A stretch of 64,000 bases of DNA, from positions 141,194-205,193 of the forward strand of contig NZ_JAKJHS010000008.1 of NCBI RefSeq assembly GCF_021648825.1. The letters run 5' to 3'. Made by a program: the position numbers and the translations under genes. The stretch is from Rhizobium halophilum. Lineage in GTDB: Bacteria > Pseudomonadota > Alphaproteobacteria > Rhizobiales > Rhizobiaceae. This document shows, in pieces, positions 46,143-56,242 of this stretch. Numbering within the stretch: position 1 is the first letter of the stretch; each line of letters starts with the position of its first letter. The notes below the pieces were generated by a model, which was given only the letters and a program-made list of their open reading frames with translations, had not been told where the DNA came from and ran no database searches.

Positions 46143-47333
46143 GTGGGAGCGCGTCCTTTGTCTAAGGTCCCGTCCCCACTCGTCCTCGTAGGCGCTGGCC
46201 TTGCGAGCGCTCTTGTTGCCCAACGCCTTTCCCTCGCCACCGAAGGTTTGCCGATCCTGATTCTGGAGGCAAGGGACACGCCCTTTGGGGAGCACACGTG
46301 GTCGTTTCACGATGCTGACGTGGACGTTTCCGATTTTACATGGCTCAAACCGTTAATCGCGCGCCGTTGGGATGGCCAGGCGGTGCGGTTTCCGCGTTAC
46401 CGGCGCCATCTTCCCTCCGGCTACTCCTCTCTTACTTCAGCCTCGGTAGCTGCCGCTATCGCAGGGCTCGACAATGTTGAGTTGAGGTTAGCTACGCCGG
46501 TAGCATCCTTGTCTGGACATCATGTCGCTTTGGCAGACGGAACAGTGCAGCTGGCCTCTTGCGTTGTCGACTGCCGAGGCTACCGACCAAGCAACGGTCT
46601 GGTTCTCGGTTACCAGAAGTTCGTCGGCCTTGAGGTAGAGCTTCGAGAGCCGCACGGGCTGGCTCACCCTGTCATCATGGATGCAACGGTGGATCAACGG
46701 GATGGCTATCGTTTTCTCTACCTGCTGCCGCAATCGCCGACACGGGTGCTGATCGAGGACACCCGCTATTCCGACGTGGCAGAAATGGACGAGACGGCGC
46801 TGGTCGGAGACGTCAATGGCTATGCCTCCACGCAGGGGTGGTCGATCGACCACGTCATTCGCAGGGAACAAGGTGTGCTGCCGATCGCACTAGCACATGA
46901 CTTCGACCGGTTCTGGTCGGAACTGCCATCAGATATCCCCCAAGCCGGCATGCGTGCGGGTCTTTTCCATCCCACTACCGGTTACAGCCTGCCGGATGCT
47001 GTGCGGGTTGCCAACCTGGTGGCAGAGAACTGGCCCAGCAACAGCGAGCAACTGGCAAAAGCGATCCGGCAACACGCTGCTCGTCAGCACCGCAGGCAGC
47101 GATTTTACCGAATGCTAAACCGGATGCTCTTCCTAGCGGCGCGTCCCGAGCGTCGCCATCTGGTGCTCGAGCGATTTTACAGGCTGCCGACACCGCTGAT
47201 CGAGCGCTTCTATGCCGGTCGCACGAGCGGCTATGATATAGCCCGTATTCTGGTCGGCAAACCACCCGTCCCCGTTCACCGTGCCCTCGCTTGTCTGCGC
47301 GAGGCGCCTTTGCTGAAAAACGGACTCCCATGA
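46143..47333 (+). CDS. crtY: Lycopene beta-cyclase CrtY
   Basis: About 396 residues from a GTG at 46143; another GTG at 46062 would add 27 residues that do not resemble the family. Dinucleotide-binding LVLVGAGLASALVAQRL near the start, GEHTWSFHDADV near 55, and VVDCRGYRPS near 165 are typical of bacterial CrtY. Cyclises both ends of lycopene to beta-carotene. Stop overlaps the crtI start (ATGA). Confidence 0.9.
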   Translation: MGARPLSKVPSPLVLVGAGLASALVAQRLSLATEGLPILILEARDTPFGEHTWSFHDADVDVSDFTWLKPLIARRWDGQAVRFPRYRRHLPSGYSSLTSASVAAAIAGLDNVELRLATPVASLSGHHVALADGTVQLASCVVDCRGYRPSNGLVLGYQKFVGLEVELREPHGLAHPVIMDATVDQRDGYRFLYLLPQSPTRVLIEDTRYSDVAEMDETALVGDVNGYASTQGWSIDHVIRREQGVLPIALAHDFDRFWSELPSDIPQAGMRAGLFHPTTGYSLPDAVRVANLVAENWPSNSEQLAKAIRQHAARQHRRQRFYRMLNRMLFLAARPERRHLVLERFYRLPTPLIERFYAGRTSGYDIARILVGKPPVPVHRALACLREAPLLKNGLP

Positions 47334-48823
47334 CGAACCACGAAAAGACAGCGGCCGTGATCGGTGCCGGCTTCGGCGGGCTTGCGCTCGCCATCCGCTT
47401 GCAAAGCGCGGGCATCCAAACGACAATCTACGAGAAGCGCGACAAGCCAGGCGGGCGGGCCTACGTCTATACCGATGACGGCTTCACCTTCGACGCGGGA
47501 CCCACCGTCATCACGGATCCGGATTGCCTTGAACAGCTTTGGGCCCTCTCGGGACGAGTCCTCTCAGACTACGTCACCCTGCTTCCGGTTACCCCCTTCT
47601 ACCAGTTGTGCTGGGAGGACGGCTACCGGTTTGACTATGCAAACGATCAGGCTGAGATCGACCGGCAGATCGGCGAAAAATCGCCCGAGGATGTAGGAGG
47701 GTACCGCCGCTTCCTCGCCTACTCGGAGGATCTTTACCGGGAAGGCTACGAAAAGCTCGGCACGGTGCCTTTCCTCAACTTCTGGTCGATGATCAAGGTG
47801 GCCCCGCAGCTCATGCGGCTCGAAAGCCATCGGAGCGTCTATTCCAAAGTCAGCCAGTTCATCAAAGACGATCAGCTCCGCCAGGCGTTCAGCTTCCACT
47901 CGCTGCTGGTCGGCGGCAACCCCTTCCGGACCTCCTCCATCTATGGACTGATCCACGCACTCGAGCGCAAGGGGGGCGTCTGGTTCGCCAAGGGCGGCAC
48001 CGGTGCCTTGATTGCCGGCATGGTAAAGCTCTTTGAGGACCTCGGAGGCACTTTGCATCTCAACACAGAGATCGACCGCATCGAGGCTCAGGAGGACCGC
48101 GTCACCGGCGTTGTTCTAAAGGATGGAAGCCGCCATGTGTTCGGCCAAATTGCATCCAACGCTGACGTGGTTCACACTTACAAGCACATGCTGCGCGGGA
48201 CCGCGCGTGGGGAATCGAACAGCCGTTCACTGGAAAAGAAGAGCTTCTCCATGTCGCTCTTTGTCATTTACTTCGGTCTCAAGACAACCCACCCCGAGCT
48301 CAAGCACCACATGGTTCTGTTCGGGGCCCGCTATCGCGATTTGATCTCTGAAATATTCGGCGCAGATTCACTCGCGGACGATTTTTCGCTTTACCTTCAC
48401 GCCCCCTCGGTGACCGATAACAGTCTAGCGCCGCCCGGTTCGAGCGCCTATTACGTGCTGTCTCCAGTACCGCATCTCGGCACCGCGGACATTGACTGGA
48501 GCGTCGAAGGACCGAAATATCGCGATCGCATCCTCAAGTACCTCAATGATCGATATATTCCCGGACTTCTTGAGGACCTGGTGACGGTGCGGCACTTCAC
48601 CCCCTTTGACTTCCGCGACGAGCTCAATGCCCACCTCGGCTCCGCCTTCTCGGTCGAGCCTATCCTCACCCAGAGCGCCTTTTTCAGGCCGCATAATCGC
48701 GACGATCAGATCTCCAACCTCTACATTGTAGGAGCCGGCACCCACCCAGGCGCAGGCATTCCAGGTGTGGTCGGATCGGCGAAGGCGACGGCGAGCCTGA
48801 TGATCAAGGACGCTGAGCCATGA
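47330..48823 (+). CDS. crtI: Phytoene desaturase CrtI
   Basis: 497-residue flavin desaturase. N-terminal AAVIGAGFGGLALAIRLQSAG and KPGGRAYVYTDDGFTFDAGPTVIT, C-terminal YIVGAGTHPGAGIPGVVGSAKATA are CrtI signatures. Four-step desaturation of phytoene to lycopene. Overlaps crtY and crtB by four bases each. Confidence 0.95.
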   Translation: MTNHEKTAAVIGAGFGGLALAIRLQSAGIQTTIYEKRDKPGGRAYVYTDDGFTFDAGPTVITDPDCLEQLWALSGRVLSDYVTLLPVTPFYQLCWEDGYRFDYANDQAEIDRQIGEKSPEDVGGYRRFLAYSEDLYREGYEKLGTVPFLNFWSMIKVAPQLMRLESHRSVYSKVSQFIKDDQLRQAFSFHSLLVGGNPFRTSSIYGLIHALERKGGVWFAKGGTGALIAGMVKLFEDLGGTLHLNTEIDRIEAQEDRVTGVVLKDGSRHVFGQIASNADVVHTYKHMLRGTARGESNSRSLEKKSFSMSLFVIYFGLKTTHPELKHHMVLFGARYRDLISEIFGADSLADDFSLYLHAPSVTDNSLAPPGSSAYYVLSPVPHLGTADIDWSVEGPKYRDRILKYLNDRYIPGLLEDLVTVRHFTPFDFRDELNAHLGSAFSVEPILTQSAFFRPHNRDDQISNLYIVGAGTHPGAGIPGVVGSAKATASLMIKDAEP

Positions 48824-49743
48824 GTGATGCGATTATAGCCAGCAGCGAACGCGCGATCGCCAAAGGCTCCCAAAGCTTCGCGGCGGCTGCTCGGTTGTTT
48901 GACAGGCGGACCCGTGAAGATGCAGTCATGCTCTACGCCTGGTGTCGCCACTGCGACGACGTCGTTGACGGCCAAACCCTGGGCCATGACCAGCAGGAAA
49001 ATTACCGCACCGAACAAATGCACCGTCTCGATCTCTTGCGGCGAGACACTGCGGCTGCCCTTGAAGGCAAGCGGGCGAATGAGCCGGTTTTTGAGGCGCT
49101 TCGCCGGGTTGTTGATCGCCACCAGATCCCGTTGCGGCACGTCGAGGAATTGCTGGCCGGCTTCGAGATGGATGTGACTCAACGTCACTACGAAACCCTG
49201 TCGGATGCTCTGGACTACTGCTACCACGTGGCCGGCGTAGTGGGAGTGATGATGGCCATGATCATGGGCGTTCGTGATGCACGGACCCTTGACCGCGCCT
49301 GTGACCTTGGCCTTGCGTTCCAGCTCACAAACATTGCACGGGATGCGGTGGAAGATGCTCGCGTGGGGCGCGTTTACCTTCCAGCCGAGATCCTCGCGCG
49401 GCACGGTATCGTTGCAATTGATCCGGAGGACCTTTCGCAGAGAATAGCCCTTCATGCAGCCGCTCTTGAACTTCTCGACCTCGCCGAAAGCTATTATCAA
49501 TCAGCTTATCACGGCCTTTCGGCCTTGCCCCCTCGTTCGGCGTGGGCGATTGCAACGGCGCGGCGAGTCTACCGGGCGATAGGAGGCAAACTTCGCGCTG
49601 GGGGACCGGCGGCTTGGGATAAACGAGTATCCACAACGGACGTGGAGAAAGGCGCCTTGCTATGTCTGGCTCTCAACGACGTTGCCCGGACACGGTTCGC
49701 TCGACGTGACGTACCACGCACAGGTTTATGGCAGCGGCCTTAA
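48820..49743 (+). CDS. crtB: Phytoene synthase CrtB
   Basis: 307 residues. The Asp-rich motifs YAWCRHCDDVVDGQ near 40 and LTNIARDAVEDARVGRVYLP near 168 are those of phytoene synthase, condensing two geranylgeranyl diphosphates. The start overlaps the crtI stop; the TAA stop directly abuts the crtZ stop on the other strand, with no base between them. Confidence 0.94.
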   Translation: MSDAIIASSERAIAKGSQSFAAAARLFDRRTREDAVMLYAWCRHCDDVVDGQTLGHDQQENYRTEQMHRLDLLRRDTAAALEGKRANEPVFEALRRVVDRHQIPLRHVEELLAGFEMDVTQRHYETLSDALDYCYHVAGVVGVMMAMIMGVRDARTLDRACDLGLAFQLTNIARDAVEDARVGRVYLPAEILARHGIVAIDPEDLSQRIALHAAALELLDLAESYYQSAYHGLSALPPRSAWAIATARRVYRAIGGKLRAGGPAAWDKRVSTTDVEKGALLCLALNDVARTRFARRDVPRTGLWQRP

Positions 49744-50274
49744 CTACTCGGTGAGAGCACGCTCTTCTTCATCCTGCAACGCTTCGGGATCAAGCTTCCG
49801 CTTGTTTCGCTGGAGCTGGCTGACGAGCTTGTCCACGGGCTCGGCGTAAACGAAGCCAAAGGAGACGCACCCATCGCGCCCTTCTACTGCGTGATGGAGG
49901 CGGTGGGCCTGATAGACGCGCTTCAGGTATCCCTTCCGCGGGACATATTTGAACGGCCAGCGCTGATGGACGAGGCCGTCATGCATGAAGAAATACAGAA
50001 CCCCGTAGATCGAGATTCCAATCGCAATCCACCAAAGGGGCCAGAACCAGTTCGACCCGATCCAAAACAGGCTCACAGCGAAAGCTGCAAATATGACTGC
50101 ATAAAGATCGTTCTTCTCGAGGGTTTCATCATGAGGTTCATGGTGTGACTTGTGCCAACGCCAACCCCAGCCGTGCATAATGTGTTCGTGGGACCAAGCG
50201 GCAAACCACTCCATGAAGAGGACGGTGCCGACGACCAAGAGGGTTGGAACCAAATAATACACTAGGCTATCCAT
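49744..50274 (-). CDS. crtZ: Beta-carotene hydroxylase CrtZ
   Basis: 176-residue membrane di-iron hydroxylase of the fatty acid hydroxylase superfamily. His boxes: HEHIMHGWGWRWHKSHHEPH near 29-48, HDGLVHQRW near 95 and HRLHHAVEG near 120. Adds 3/3' hydroxyls to beta-ionone rings. Lies 8 bases after crtW on the minus strand, so both are cotranscribed toward crtB. Confidence 0.93.
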   Translation of the reverse strand: MDSLVYYLVPTLLVVGTVLFMEWFAAWSHEHIMHGWGWRWHKSHHEPHDETLEKNDLYAVIFAAFAVSLFWIGSNWFWPLWWIAIGISIYGVLYFFMHDGLVHQRWPFKYVPRKGYLKRVYQAHRLHHAVEGRDGCVSFGFVYAEPVDKLVSQLQRNKRKLDPEALQDEEERALTE

Positions 50275-50282
50275 GCTGGCCC

Positions 50283-51044
50283 TCAGCCTGCTTTGCTATC
50301 AAGCGCACGTCGGCGCTGTGCGGGTAGTTGCCACCATGGGACCCAAGGTGCGTCATGATGTTCATGATGATATCCAAAATGAAAGCAAGTCAGCAACGAC
50401 ACAAGGGGCGAGAAATCGTTACTGCGCGCTCGGTGGTGATCAATGAAAGTCTCTTCTTCGATTCGATGGGGGCGATACGTGCCGAAGTAGAACAACTGCA
50501 CCGATGACAGGAGGGCGGGCAAGGCCCAGAAGACTAGCATAGCTGGGAAGCGCTCGCGCAGGATTACCAGATAGATGACCACCGCAACCGTCAGCACACT
50601 AAACTCACGCCAGCCGAAATAATGACGGAAGAACCGGAAGTACCAGGGCCAAAAGCGGTCAGGGTGCTCCGCGTCGAAGTCAGGATCGTCGACAGTTCCG
50701 GCGTGTCGATGATGCGCATGGTGGCTCTGATAAAGTTTGTCGTAGGAGAAGCCTGCATAGATGAAGACGCAGTATCGGCCAATAGCGCGATCGAGCTTGG
50801 AAAATTGCGGCGCAAGGGAGCCATGCATCGTATCGTGAGCGACAATGAACAGTCCCACACTCAGCCAGCACTGAATAGCAACCACGAAGGGGATCGCAGC
50901 CCAGTGACTAGGCACAGTCCAGTCGACAAAAAAGATGGAAGTGATGTGCACGACCATCCAGGACACGACGATGGTACCTGCCAAAACTAGGCCCCAAACG
51001 CTGTCTCTGGCACCAATAGAAGTGCCGGCTCTTGAAGAAACCAT
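50283..51044 (-). CDS. crtW: Beta-carotene 4-ketolase CrtW
   Basis: 253-residue membrane di-iron oxygenase. His clusters HDTMHGS near 70, HHAHHRHAG near 108 and HFGYHHEHHDAPW near 225 identify the bacterial ketolase. With CrtZ it gives astaxanthin-type pigments. GAGG lies immediately before the ATG. First gene of the crtWZ pair. Confidence 0.92.
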   Translation of the reverse strand: MVSSRAGTSIGARDSVWGLVLAGTIVVSWMVVHITSIFFVDWTVPSHWAAIPFVVAIQCWLSVGLFIVAHDTMHGSLAPQFSKLDRAIGRYCVFIYAGFSYDKLYQSHHAHHRHAGTVDDPDFDAEHPDRFWPWYFRFFRHYFGWREFSVLTVAVVIYLVILRERFPAMLVFWALPALLSSVQLFYFGTYRPHRIEEETFIDHHRARSNDFSPLVSLLTCFHFGYHHEHHDAPWVPWWQLPAQRRRALDSKAG

Positions 51045-51198
51045 CCTCTACGATCCTTACAGCCCCTCATGGCCGCTGGCTGATATGGGCTAGTGCAGGG
51101 CGCAAAGCTCCTTATCACTCGCTAAATTAACCCGAGAAGCGGGTCTGACAAGACCTGGCATCCCGAACGGCTTTGAGGCCAGCCGGGTGGACGAACAA

Positions 51199-51216
51199 CC
51201 CCAGTTTACGCTGGGG
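51199..51216. promoter_or_regulatory. Short hairpin between the broken kinase and crtW
   Basis: CCCCAG-TTTACG-CTGGGG, 6-bp stem, in the 250-base gap 51045-51295. No clear T-run on either side, so terminator function is uncertain. Nothing else is evident in the gap. Confidence 0.35.
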
Positions 51217-51295
51217 CCGGTGTAGCAATGATGGCTGCAATTGACGACCAGCATCTTTGGACGTTGAGAACGCGCTTACCTGTCTCGGCATTATG

Positions 51296-53393
51296 TTAGG
51301 GGGCTGGCCGAATGGCGACCACGTTATCCACGCCAGCGGACCTCGTACCGAAGGCCGACACAAGCTCATTGACCGCGAAAGGTTTCGCGACCACCGGACG
51401 GTCCGTCCGGACTCCAGCCTCCAATGCCTCGCTGTAGCCCGTCATCAAGACGACCGTGATCTCCGGGTAGTCCCTCCGCAGGCGATCGGCCAATTCGAGG
51501 CCGGACATATTCGGCATCATGACGTCACTCAGGACGTGCCGGATTGTAGAGTCTGTGCTGATCAGCGTCAGTGCGTCTACGCCATCAGATGCAGTTATAA
51601 CCTGAACACCTTCCGCTTCGAGCGCGAACTTGCATGCCGCGAGTGTATCCGGTGTGTCATCGACAAGAAGTATCCGCCTCGGAAGACCTACCGGGCCAGC
51701 CGAGGAAAGTCTTCGCGCCTCCTCGTAACGCGTGGACCGGGGAAGATAGATCGTGAATGATGCGCCTTCGCCCTCGATGCTGTCAACGCGGACCTTGCCT
51801 CCATTTCGGTTCGCAAAGCCATAGACTTGGCTCAAACCTAGCCCAATGGATTTCCCGCCCTTGGTCGTGAAGAAGGGCTCGAAAACGCGATCTAAATCCG
51901 TCGGCTTGATTCCGTTGCCTTCATCTGTCACGGTTAATGTAACGAAGGCGCCGCTGGTCGTGTCGGCGTTCCGCCCTCTGATCGTCAATCTGCCCCCTTG
52001 CGGCATTGCTTCCTTCGCGTTCGTTGCGAGGTTGATAAGGGCAATTTCCAGTCCCTGTCGATCCACAGCCACCGGCCACAAATTATCATCAAGTTCGATA
52101 CGGACCGTCACCCGGTCGGTCAACGCCTGCGAGACCAACTGTTTGAACTCCTCGACGCGATCCTGAAGAAAGAGCGTTTCCACATCCTGATTTGACCGAC
52201 GCGAGAAGGAGAGGAGCCTGTCGGTGATCGCCTTACCCCGTGCGATCCCCTCGGCCATCATGTCCATCGTCGCTGCGAATTTCGTGTCGTCGTTGCGGCG
52301 CCGCTTCAAACCTTCCATTGCGCCTTGAAACACCATCAAGAGATTGTTGAAGTCATGTGCCACCCCCTCCGGTTAGCTTACCGAGAGCATCCATGCGTTG
52401 CATCGCCGCTAACGTATCGGCCTGCCGCCGTCTCGCCGTCAGTTCGCGTTGGAGCAGAGCGATGGCCAGTGCGCAAAGCAAGCCAATCAGGATTACGATA
52501 GGAATGAGTAGGCGATACCAGTCTCTGGTAACCTCCTGATGAAGCTGCAAAGGCATGGCGACCTGGAGGGACCATTCACTTCCGGCAACAGGAAAACCCG
52601 CGACGCGGACGCGTTCGCCGCTGCGAAGCATTCCTTCCGCGACAGCGTTCCCGGTAGGCCCGTTTGCCGTGAAAAACGCTGAGGCAGGTGTGCCTATAAG
52701 AGACGGCGGTGCGCTTGTGGCGGCTACAAGATTGCCATTTCCGTCAATCACCCAAGCATTCCACGATGGTGGAAGGCCGTTCTTGAACAGGAGATCCGCC
52801 ACAACGTCGGGCCTGATCAGGATGGAGAGCACGTAAGAAGCCTTCTGGCGCTCAACCAGCTGTCGAATGGCGAATGTCACCATATCTTGAGATGTCCGCA
52901 GAACGTTGCCGACTATGGGCTCGTCCGTCGCTAATGCTTGTTCGAAACTCCGCATGTCCTTGGGCGAGGGGGCAGCATCTGCGGTTGCTGTGGGAGACCT
53001 GAGACGGATTTTGCCGTCGGTGCCTGCCAGGTGGATCATTTCCCACTGCGGTATACGTTTTCGGAACCGCTGAGCGAGTTCCTCGAACCCCGCTCGTCGG
53101 ATCGGCGGATCGAAGCGGGGACTATCAGTGATCAGGGATAAAAGGGACTTCTGATTGTCGAGTTCGCGAGCGACGGCAATGGCTAAAGAACCGGCTGTTT
53201 CGTGCAACTCCTCGTCCAGAGCCGCCTGTTTCTCCTGAATATAGAACTGTCCAACAATGGCTGCGGCCAGCAAGAGGGGAATGATCCCGAACAGTACCAA
53301 GAGCGCGATCGTTCGAAAGTTGACTGACATGGAGTGCGAATCGTCCAGGCTCTTGGGATCTGTCTCTGACAGATAGGGCGCCATCTTTGCCAA
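51296..53393 (-). pseudogene. Hybrid sensor histidine kinase split by a one-base frameshift
   Basis: Two adjacent frames make one protein of about 700 residues. The upstream part (52353-53393) has an N-terminal membrane segment (TIALLVLFGIIPLLLAAAIV), a periplasmic sensor region and a second membrane segment (LLIPIVILIGLLCALAIALL), ending QRMDALGKLTGGGGT. The downstream part (51296-52363) starts MAHDFNNLLMVFQG, the phospho-acceptor His box, followed by the ATPase (NLATNAKEAMPQGG, FFTTKGGKSIGLGLS) and a receiver domain (LLVDDTPDT, LSDVMMPNMSG). Removing one G from the five-G run (52363-52367) restores LTGGVAHDFNN. Either a recent mutation, phase variation or a sequence error. Confidence 0.88.
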
Positions 53394-53461
53394 GGCAACT
53401 TCACACCGCGCCCCTCTGGTAGAGTGTGCAGATCGGAAGGATCAGGTTCGACGCTGTGCAA

Positions 53462-54031
53462 TCACGAAACGCTGATGCGAAATAGGGTCGTTATGGCGCT
53501 GTCGCCAATCAGGGCAAAGGTTGCCACTTCCATTGCGAGGATAACGCAGAAAGTCAAGGAGCGGGGGAGACGAGAGGAAGCCGCGAAACCGAGAGCGACA
53601 GCGAGTGTATCTCCAAGCGAATTGGCGATACTATCGCCGGAGTAATGCATACCGCTCCCATCAGTACCAAAAATTTCGATGACGAACGGAAAGTTTTCTA
53701 CCGTCTCCCACAGAGCGCTGCTCAGTACCGCATAGGCCGCACGCTTCGCCCCGTGCCAGTGGGGCCTAATCGCCCGCAGCCACAGATACAGACCGCAGCC
53801 GAATGCAAAGTGAAGAAAGGAGTAGGGATCCGTAAGTTGCTGGGAGTTTTGGGCTGGATCCAAAGTGCCCTGCCAGAACTGTATCGACCCGCAAGTGCAG
53901 ACCCATTCTCGTTCAAGCAGAAGCAAAACCGCGATCTGAGCAAGAACTATGCAGGCGATGGCTACATAGGGGCGGTATGACGTGCTGTCATTCGCTTTGC
54001 CTCGCGACGCAACAGCCCCAGTTTCACTCAT
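53462..54031 (-). CDS. DUF2585 (UPF0314) family membrane protein
   Basis: 189 residues from an ATG preceded by GGAGAGGGG; a longer frame to 54070 lacks a ribosome site. Hydrophobic segments at about 20-38, 75-90, 110-118 and 150-180. ALWETVENFPFVIEI and YSGDSIANSLGDTLAVALGF are the family signature. Function unknown; the family is common in Hyphomicrobiales. Confidence 0.8.
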   Translation of the reverse strand: MSETGAVASRGKANDSTSYRPYVAIACIVLAQIAVLLLLEREWVCTCGSIQFWQGTLDPAQNSQQLTDPYSFLHFAFGCGLYLWLRAIRPHWHGAKRAAYAVLSSALWETVENFPFVIEIFGTDGSGMHYSGDSIANSLGDTLAVALGFAASSRLPRSLTFCVILAMEVATFALIGDSAITTLFRISVS

Positions 54032-54434
54032 CCCCTCTCCTTCCCCCTTGTTGATACCGTTCAAGTGCATGCTGGCAGCCAGTCGACAGTATAGGGCCGA
54101 CTTACCATTGAACCAGTGCGGAGCAAAAAGGTCACCGCCTTTGGATGGCGATAGGCAAAGGGTATGACGTCACAACGACACGCGCGCAGGCGCTTGATGT
54201 AGCGCTCATCAGCGTAGATGCCGGCACACCCAGCTGCTCCCGTTCAGGCATCGGCGTCGAGCCTTGGCCTGCTGCGTACATAGCCTCGCAGCATCGGCGG
54301 CGAGATAAGGCGCGCACTTTGGAAATGCCCACTACCAACACACCCGCATGCCCTTGTCGCCCACCATCACCTGACAATCAAGCGGTCATGCTGCGGCACC
54401 TCATCGAAGTTCTACGTCACGACGCAGGCAGCGA
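54032..54434. other. Gene-poor stretch of about 400 bases
   Basis: No frame here looks coding: the longest (54145-54549 plus, 54132-54377 minus) lack family resemblance and ribosome sites, and one runs into dctM. No repeats or clear terminator recognised. Confidence 0.5.
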
Positions 54435-55721
54435 TCACATGAGCCACGCGGGAAGGAAGAGGACGATCTGCGGAAACAGAATCATGAGCACGACCAGGAG
54501 GAGCACCGCCGCCGCCAGCGGAATCATTTCGAGCGAGTACTCCTTGTAAGAGCACCGCAGGATTCCGCAGACCGTGAACATCGACACTCCCACAGGGGGC
54601 GTCATTCCACCGAAGGTGACCAGCGTCATCATGATCAGCCCGAAATGCACCGGATCGATCCCAGCGGCGGTAACGACCGGCACCAGAATGGGCGTGAGCA
54701 GCATCACGAGTACCGTGGCTTCAATGAGCATCCCCAGAACCAGCAGGAAGCCGCAGATCACGAACAGGAGCACAGTGGGATTCGTGATCGCGGTCAATGA
54801 AAACTCCGCAATGCTCTGCGGCACCCGTTCAAATGTGATGACGTACCCGAAGGCGCCGGAGAAAAGGATGATCAGCATGATCATGCCGATGTCGCGAACG
54901 CTGCGGATCAAGGCATCGAGCAGCGCCGACACGGTCAACTCACGATAAACCACGAAGCCTATGAAGAGAGCATAGGCAACCGCAAATCCGCCGGCTTCGG
55001 ACGGAGTGAAGAAGCCGAAGCGGATGCCAACGAGCAGCCAGACGGGAAACAGAATTGCCCAGAAGCTGCCCTTGAACGCCACCCACACCTCCCGCAGGGT
55101 TGGAAGTCGATCGTTCTCAGGCTGATACCCGCGTCGGTAGGAAATGCCCCAAGTGGCAACCATCAGTACGACGGTCAGAAGCACACCCGGCACCACGCCA
55201 GCGATGAACAGGCGCCCGATAGAGACTTCTCCGAGGTAGCCGTACAGGATAAGTCCGAGGCTGGGCGGGAGCGTTGCAGTGATCAGCCCCCCGATCGACA
55301 GCACCGCAGCGGTGAAACCGCGATGGTAGCCTTTCGCCACCATCGGCTCGCCGAGGATCCGCGACTGCATAGCAGCGTCCGCAACGGCCGATCCGGAGAC
55401 CCCACCCATCAGGGCGCTGAGGATCAGCGTCGATTGCGCCAACCCGCCCCGCATCCAGCCGGCAACAGTGGTTGCAAGACTCACAAGTCGCGGTGTGATG
55501 CCGGAACTGTTCATCAGATTCCCCAGCAGAATGAAGAGCGGAACCGACAGCAAGGGAAAAGACTGGCTCGCTGCGACGATCCGCTGCGCTGCAGTGCTGT
55601 CTGGAAGAAATACCGACGGCAGCAGAAAATAAGCTGAACCTGCGATACCGATCGCAAAGGCGACCGGCATTCCAACGGCGATAAGCGCAAGCGCTCCGAT
55701 CAGGATCAAGGTGGAGATCAA
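54435..55721 (-). CDS. dctM: TRAP transporter large permease DctM
   Basis: 428 residues from a TTG at 55721 that overlaps the dctQ stop and has GGAGGAG 8 bases upstream; the open frame extends further but that part is dctQ in another frame. About 12 hydrophobic segments, with SVPLFILLGNLMNSSGITPRLVSLA and MGGVSGSAVADAAMQSRIL typical of DctM. Uptake is driven by the ion gradient. Last gene of the GntR-AGE-dctPQM set. Confidence 0.9.
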   Translation of the reverse strand: MISTLILIGALALIAVGMPVAFAIGIAGSAYFLLPSVFLPDSTAAQRIVAASQSFPLLSVPLFILLGNLMNSSGITPRLVSLATTVAGWMRGGLAQSTLILSALMGGVSGSAVADAAMQSRILGEPMVAKGYHRGFTAAVLSIGGLITATLPPSLGLILYGYLGEVSIGRLFIAGVVPGVLLTVVLMVATWGISYRRGYQPENDRLPTLREVWVAFKGSFWAILFPVWLLVGIRFGFFTPSEAGGFAVAYALFIGFVVYRELTVSALLDALIRSVRDIGMIMLIILFSGAFGYVITFERVPQSIAEFSLTAITNPTVLLFVICGFLLVLGMLIEATVLVMLLTPILVPVVTAAGIDPVHFGLIMMTLVTFGGMTPPVGVSMFTVCGILRCSYKEYSLEMIPLAAAVLLLVVLMILFPQIVLFLPAWLM

Positions 55722-56209
55722 AGCGGGTACTCCTCCGCATGGTTGTCCGGTTCGAGCACGCCGCCCCAGCCCCGGCTCCAGAGACGCCTCAGCGTGGAGA
55801 TGGTAAGCAGCACCGCCCCTACCGGAAGCGCAAGAGTGACTATGCCGTAGCTGAGGCCCGCACCGCCCAATTCGCGTGACCAATTGCCGATCGCAAGGTG
55901 AAAGCCATGCCACGCGATCCACACCAGGAAGACGAGAATTAGGACGGTCGAGAAGAGAGACAGCAGGCGACGAGCCTTCTCTGGGACAAGGTCCGGCAGC
56001 GCGGTCACCCGTATGTGCTCCCCGTGGCGCATGCAAAGGTCGGCACCGAACATACAGGTCCACAGCAGAAACAACTGGGCAAACTGCGGGGCAGACGTGA
56101 GCGGCAGGCCGATCGAGCGCCCGATCGCGGCGACCAGAACCGCCACTACCGTCGCTGAAAGGAATAGAAGTGCTAGAGCGGTCTCCAGCCTATCGTATAG
56201 CCGCCACAT
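55718..56209 (-). CDS. dctQ: TRAP transporter small permease DctQ
   Basis: 163 residues with four hydrophobic segments (about 12-30, 45-55, 86-105, 122-142). Follows dctP after a stem-loop and overlaps dctM. Small membrane subunit of the TRAP importer. Confidence 0.87.
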   Translation of the reverse strand: MWRLYDRLETALALLFLSATVVAVLVAAIGRSIGLPLTSAPQFAQLFLLWTCMFGADLCMRHGEHIRVTALPDLVPEKARRLLSLFSTVLILVFLVWIAWHGFHLAIGNWSRELGGAGLSYGIVTLALPVGAVLLTISTLRRLWSRGWGGVLEPDNHAEEYPL

Positions 56210-56242
56210 GCTTGGTCCCTCTTTGGCTCAAATAGATACGCA

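Noticed and set aside
54145..54549. 134-residue plus-strand frame in the gap before dctM
   Set aside because: No ribosome site, no recognisable pattern, and it runs over the dctM 3' end.
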